64,000 nt of DNA, from the NCBI GenBank assembly GCA_002436415.1, contig DJMA01000004.1, positions 1-64,000 of the forward strand. The letters run 5' to 3'. Positions 63,320 through 64,000 of the stretch are shown here, one piece after another. A model generated the notes under the pieces. The model was not told the DNA's origin. It made no database searches and was given only the letters and a program-made list of their open reading frames with translations. Numbering within the stretch: the first letter of the stretch is position 1; each line of letters opens with the position of its first letter. Made by a program: the position numbers and the translations under genes. This DNA is from Bdellovibrionaceae bacterium UBA6502 (GTDB taxonomy: Bacteria; Bdellovibrionota; Bdellovibrionia; Bdellovibrionales; UBA840).

Positions 63320-64000
63320 ATGATGAGGGGGATTTTAATAGCAAGTGTACTTGCAGGATTATTTGTCAGCCAACACGCTAAGGCGATAGGTTTTTGTTCC
63401 AGTGTGGCTAGTGAAAAGAAATGGCACAAGCCATTAGCTCAAGAAATCAAAGATCAAATTGCTTCAGTTTTGCCTAAAGAAGTTTATTTAGCAATGGCAT
63501 CACATCTAGAGAAGATCTATTACCTTATTGAGAAAGAGTCTTTGTCTTCTTACTACCTACAGGTTGCAGAAGTGATGAAAGCAAAGTCAGCAGAAACTGG
63601 TCAAGAAATTGATGTTTTAAAAGTCGGTGGCCAGTATTTTTACTTTTCAAAAGACTTCGTTCCTGGATTAGAGCTTACTGGTGGTGAGAGCTTTGGAAAG
63701 CTTCAGACTAGCTCTTATGTTATGACTAAGAGTGTGCAAATGTCTTTTAAGGTAGAAGGAAAGGGACAATTACTAGTTGGTCCAAAATCTACTAAAGAAC
63801 TATTGCAGGCATCAGAAATTACAGGTGCTGAGTTTTTGAAGGAAGTATCGAAATATGTGATCTCTGATTTTCAGAAAACATTTCTTGAAGAGCATAAAGA
63901 TCAAATTATAGAATTGTTCCAAACTTCGAAAAATGGCGTTGAAGCAAATATTCTCCAAAGCTTAAGAAAAGCAATCTTCATCAACTCTGGAAAAGAGGTT
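63320..64000 (+). CDS. Exported protein, cut by the window edge
   Basis: Open frame from ATG 63320 (or 63323, with GGGGGT upstream) to the last base; 227 codons are visible. A signal peptide (MMRGILIASVLAGLFVSQHAKA) is followed by a region of amphipathic helices and strands (LEKIYYLIEKESLSSYYLQVAEVM..KVGGQYFYFSKDFVPGLELTGGESF). No family is recognised. The C-terminal end lies outside the window. Confidence 0.7.
   Translation, partial: MMRGILIASVLAGLFVSQHAKAIGFCSSVASEKKWHKPLAQEIKDQIASVLPKEVYLAMASHLEKIYYLIEKESLSSYYLQVAEVMKAKSAETGQEIDVLKVGGQYFYFSKDFVPGLELTGGESFGKLQTSSYVMTKSVQMSFKVEGKGQLLVGPKSTKELLQASEITGAEFLKEVSKYVISDFQKTFLEEHKDQIIELFQTSKNGVEANILQSLRKAIFINSGKEV

Overview
The window is bacterial chromosome, AT-rich, with densely packed genes on both strands. 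It looks like a Gram-negative, didermic bacterium, most likely of the Bdellovibrionota (Bdellovibrio/Bacteriovorax-like). The grounds are many signal-peptide proteins, a TolC/RND efflux operon, GmhA (heptose for LPS), a small beta-barrel-like protein, a GYF_2-like/TPR membrane protein, a very large STAND-like histidine kinase, a PilZ protein and a eukaryote-type class I ribonucleotide reductase. The lineage is inferred from gene style, not from a marker-gene tree.

Layout. 0.4-5.2 kb: translation and envelope block rpmE, prfA, prmC (with a large acidic insertion), murA and a HIT protein. 5.3-14.1 kb: a secreted protein, then an operon of a TPR membrane protein, a small membrane protein, serS and an exported protein, followed by a GNAT-like/PilZ protein and a coiled-coil protein. 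14.2-20 kb: four-gene efflux operon (TolC-like, truncated adaptor, RND pump lacking the usual proton-relay residues, TetR) behind candidate TetR operators. 20-31 kb: NRAMP-like transporter, tRNA-Ser(UGA), class III sirtuin, lipoprotein trypsin-like protease, nth, M3 peptidase, a response regulator fused to a cold-shock domain, a tandem PTPS/QueD-like protein, a lysozyme-like secreted protein and an HTTM-like membrane pair. 31-40 kb: CofE-like ligase, a 47-aa membrane protein, tRNA-Asn, App1-like phosphatase, winged-helix regulator with a palindromic operator, a beta-barrel-like protein next to the remnant of a paralogue, a FosA-like protein, tRNA-Ser(GCU), gmhA, tRNA-Arg(ACG) and a methionine aminopeptidase. 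40-52 kb: exported proteins, Tat-signal pirin, NodB-like deacetylase, photolyase, PLD-like secreted protein and a 1728-aa degenerate-STAND histidine kinase. 52-64 kb: nrdB-nrdA behind paired NrdR boxes and a DnaA box, a putative secreted metallopeptidase, DoxX, groES-groEL, a polytopic membrane protein and a partial exported protein at the right edge.

The feature that fits known categories least is shared by two unrelated tRNA loci (Asn and Arg). After the tRNA and its terminator comes an inverted copy of the tRNA T-arm/acceptor sequence, then a hairpin-rich segment of roughly 100-145 bp, then a second copy of the tRNA 3' flank with its terminator. Other points worth attention are the RND pump without the TM4 Asp pair, the RR-cold-shock fusion, the complementary-degenerate PTPS repeat, the PrmC insertion, the SD-sequestering hairpin before the PLD gene, and the NrdR/DnaA control region.
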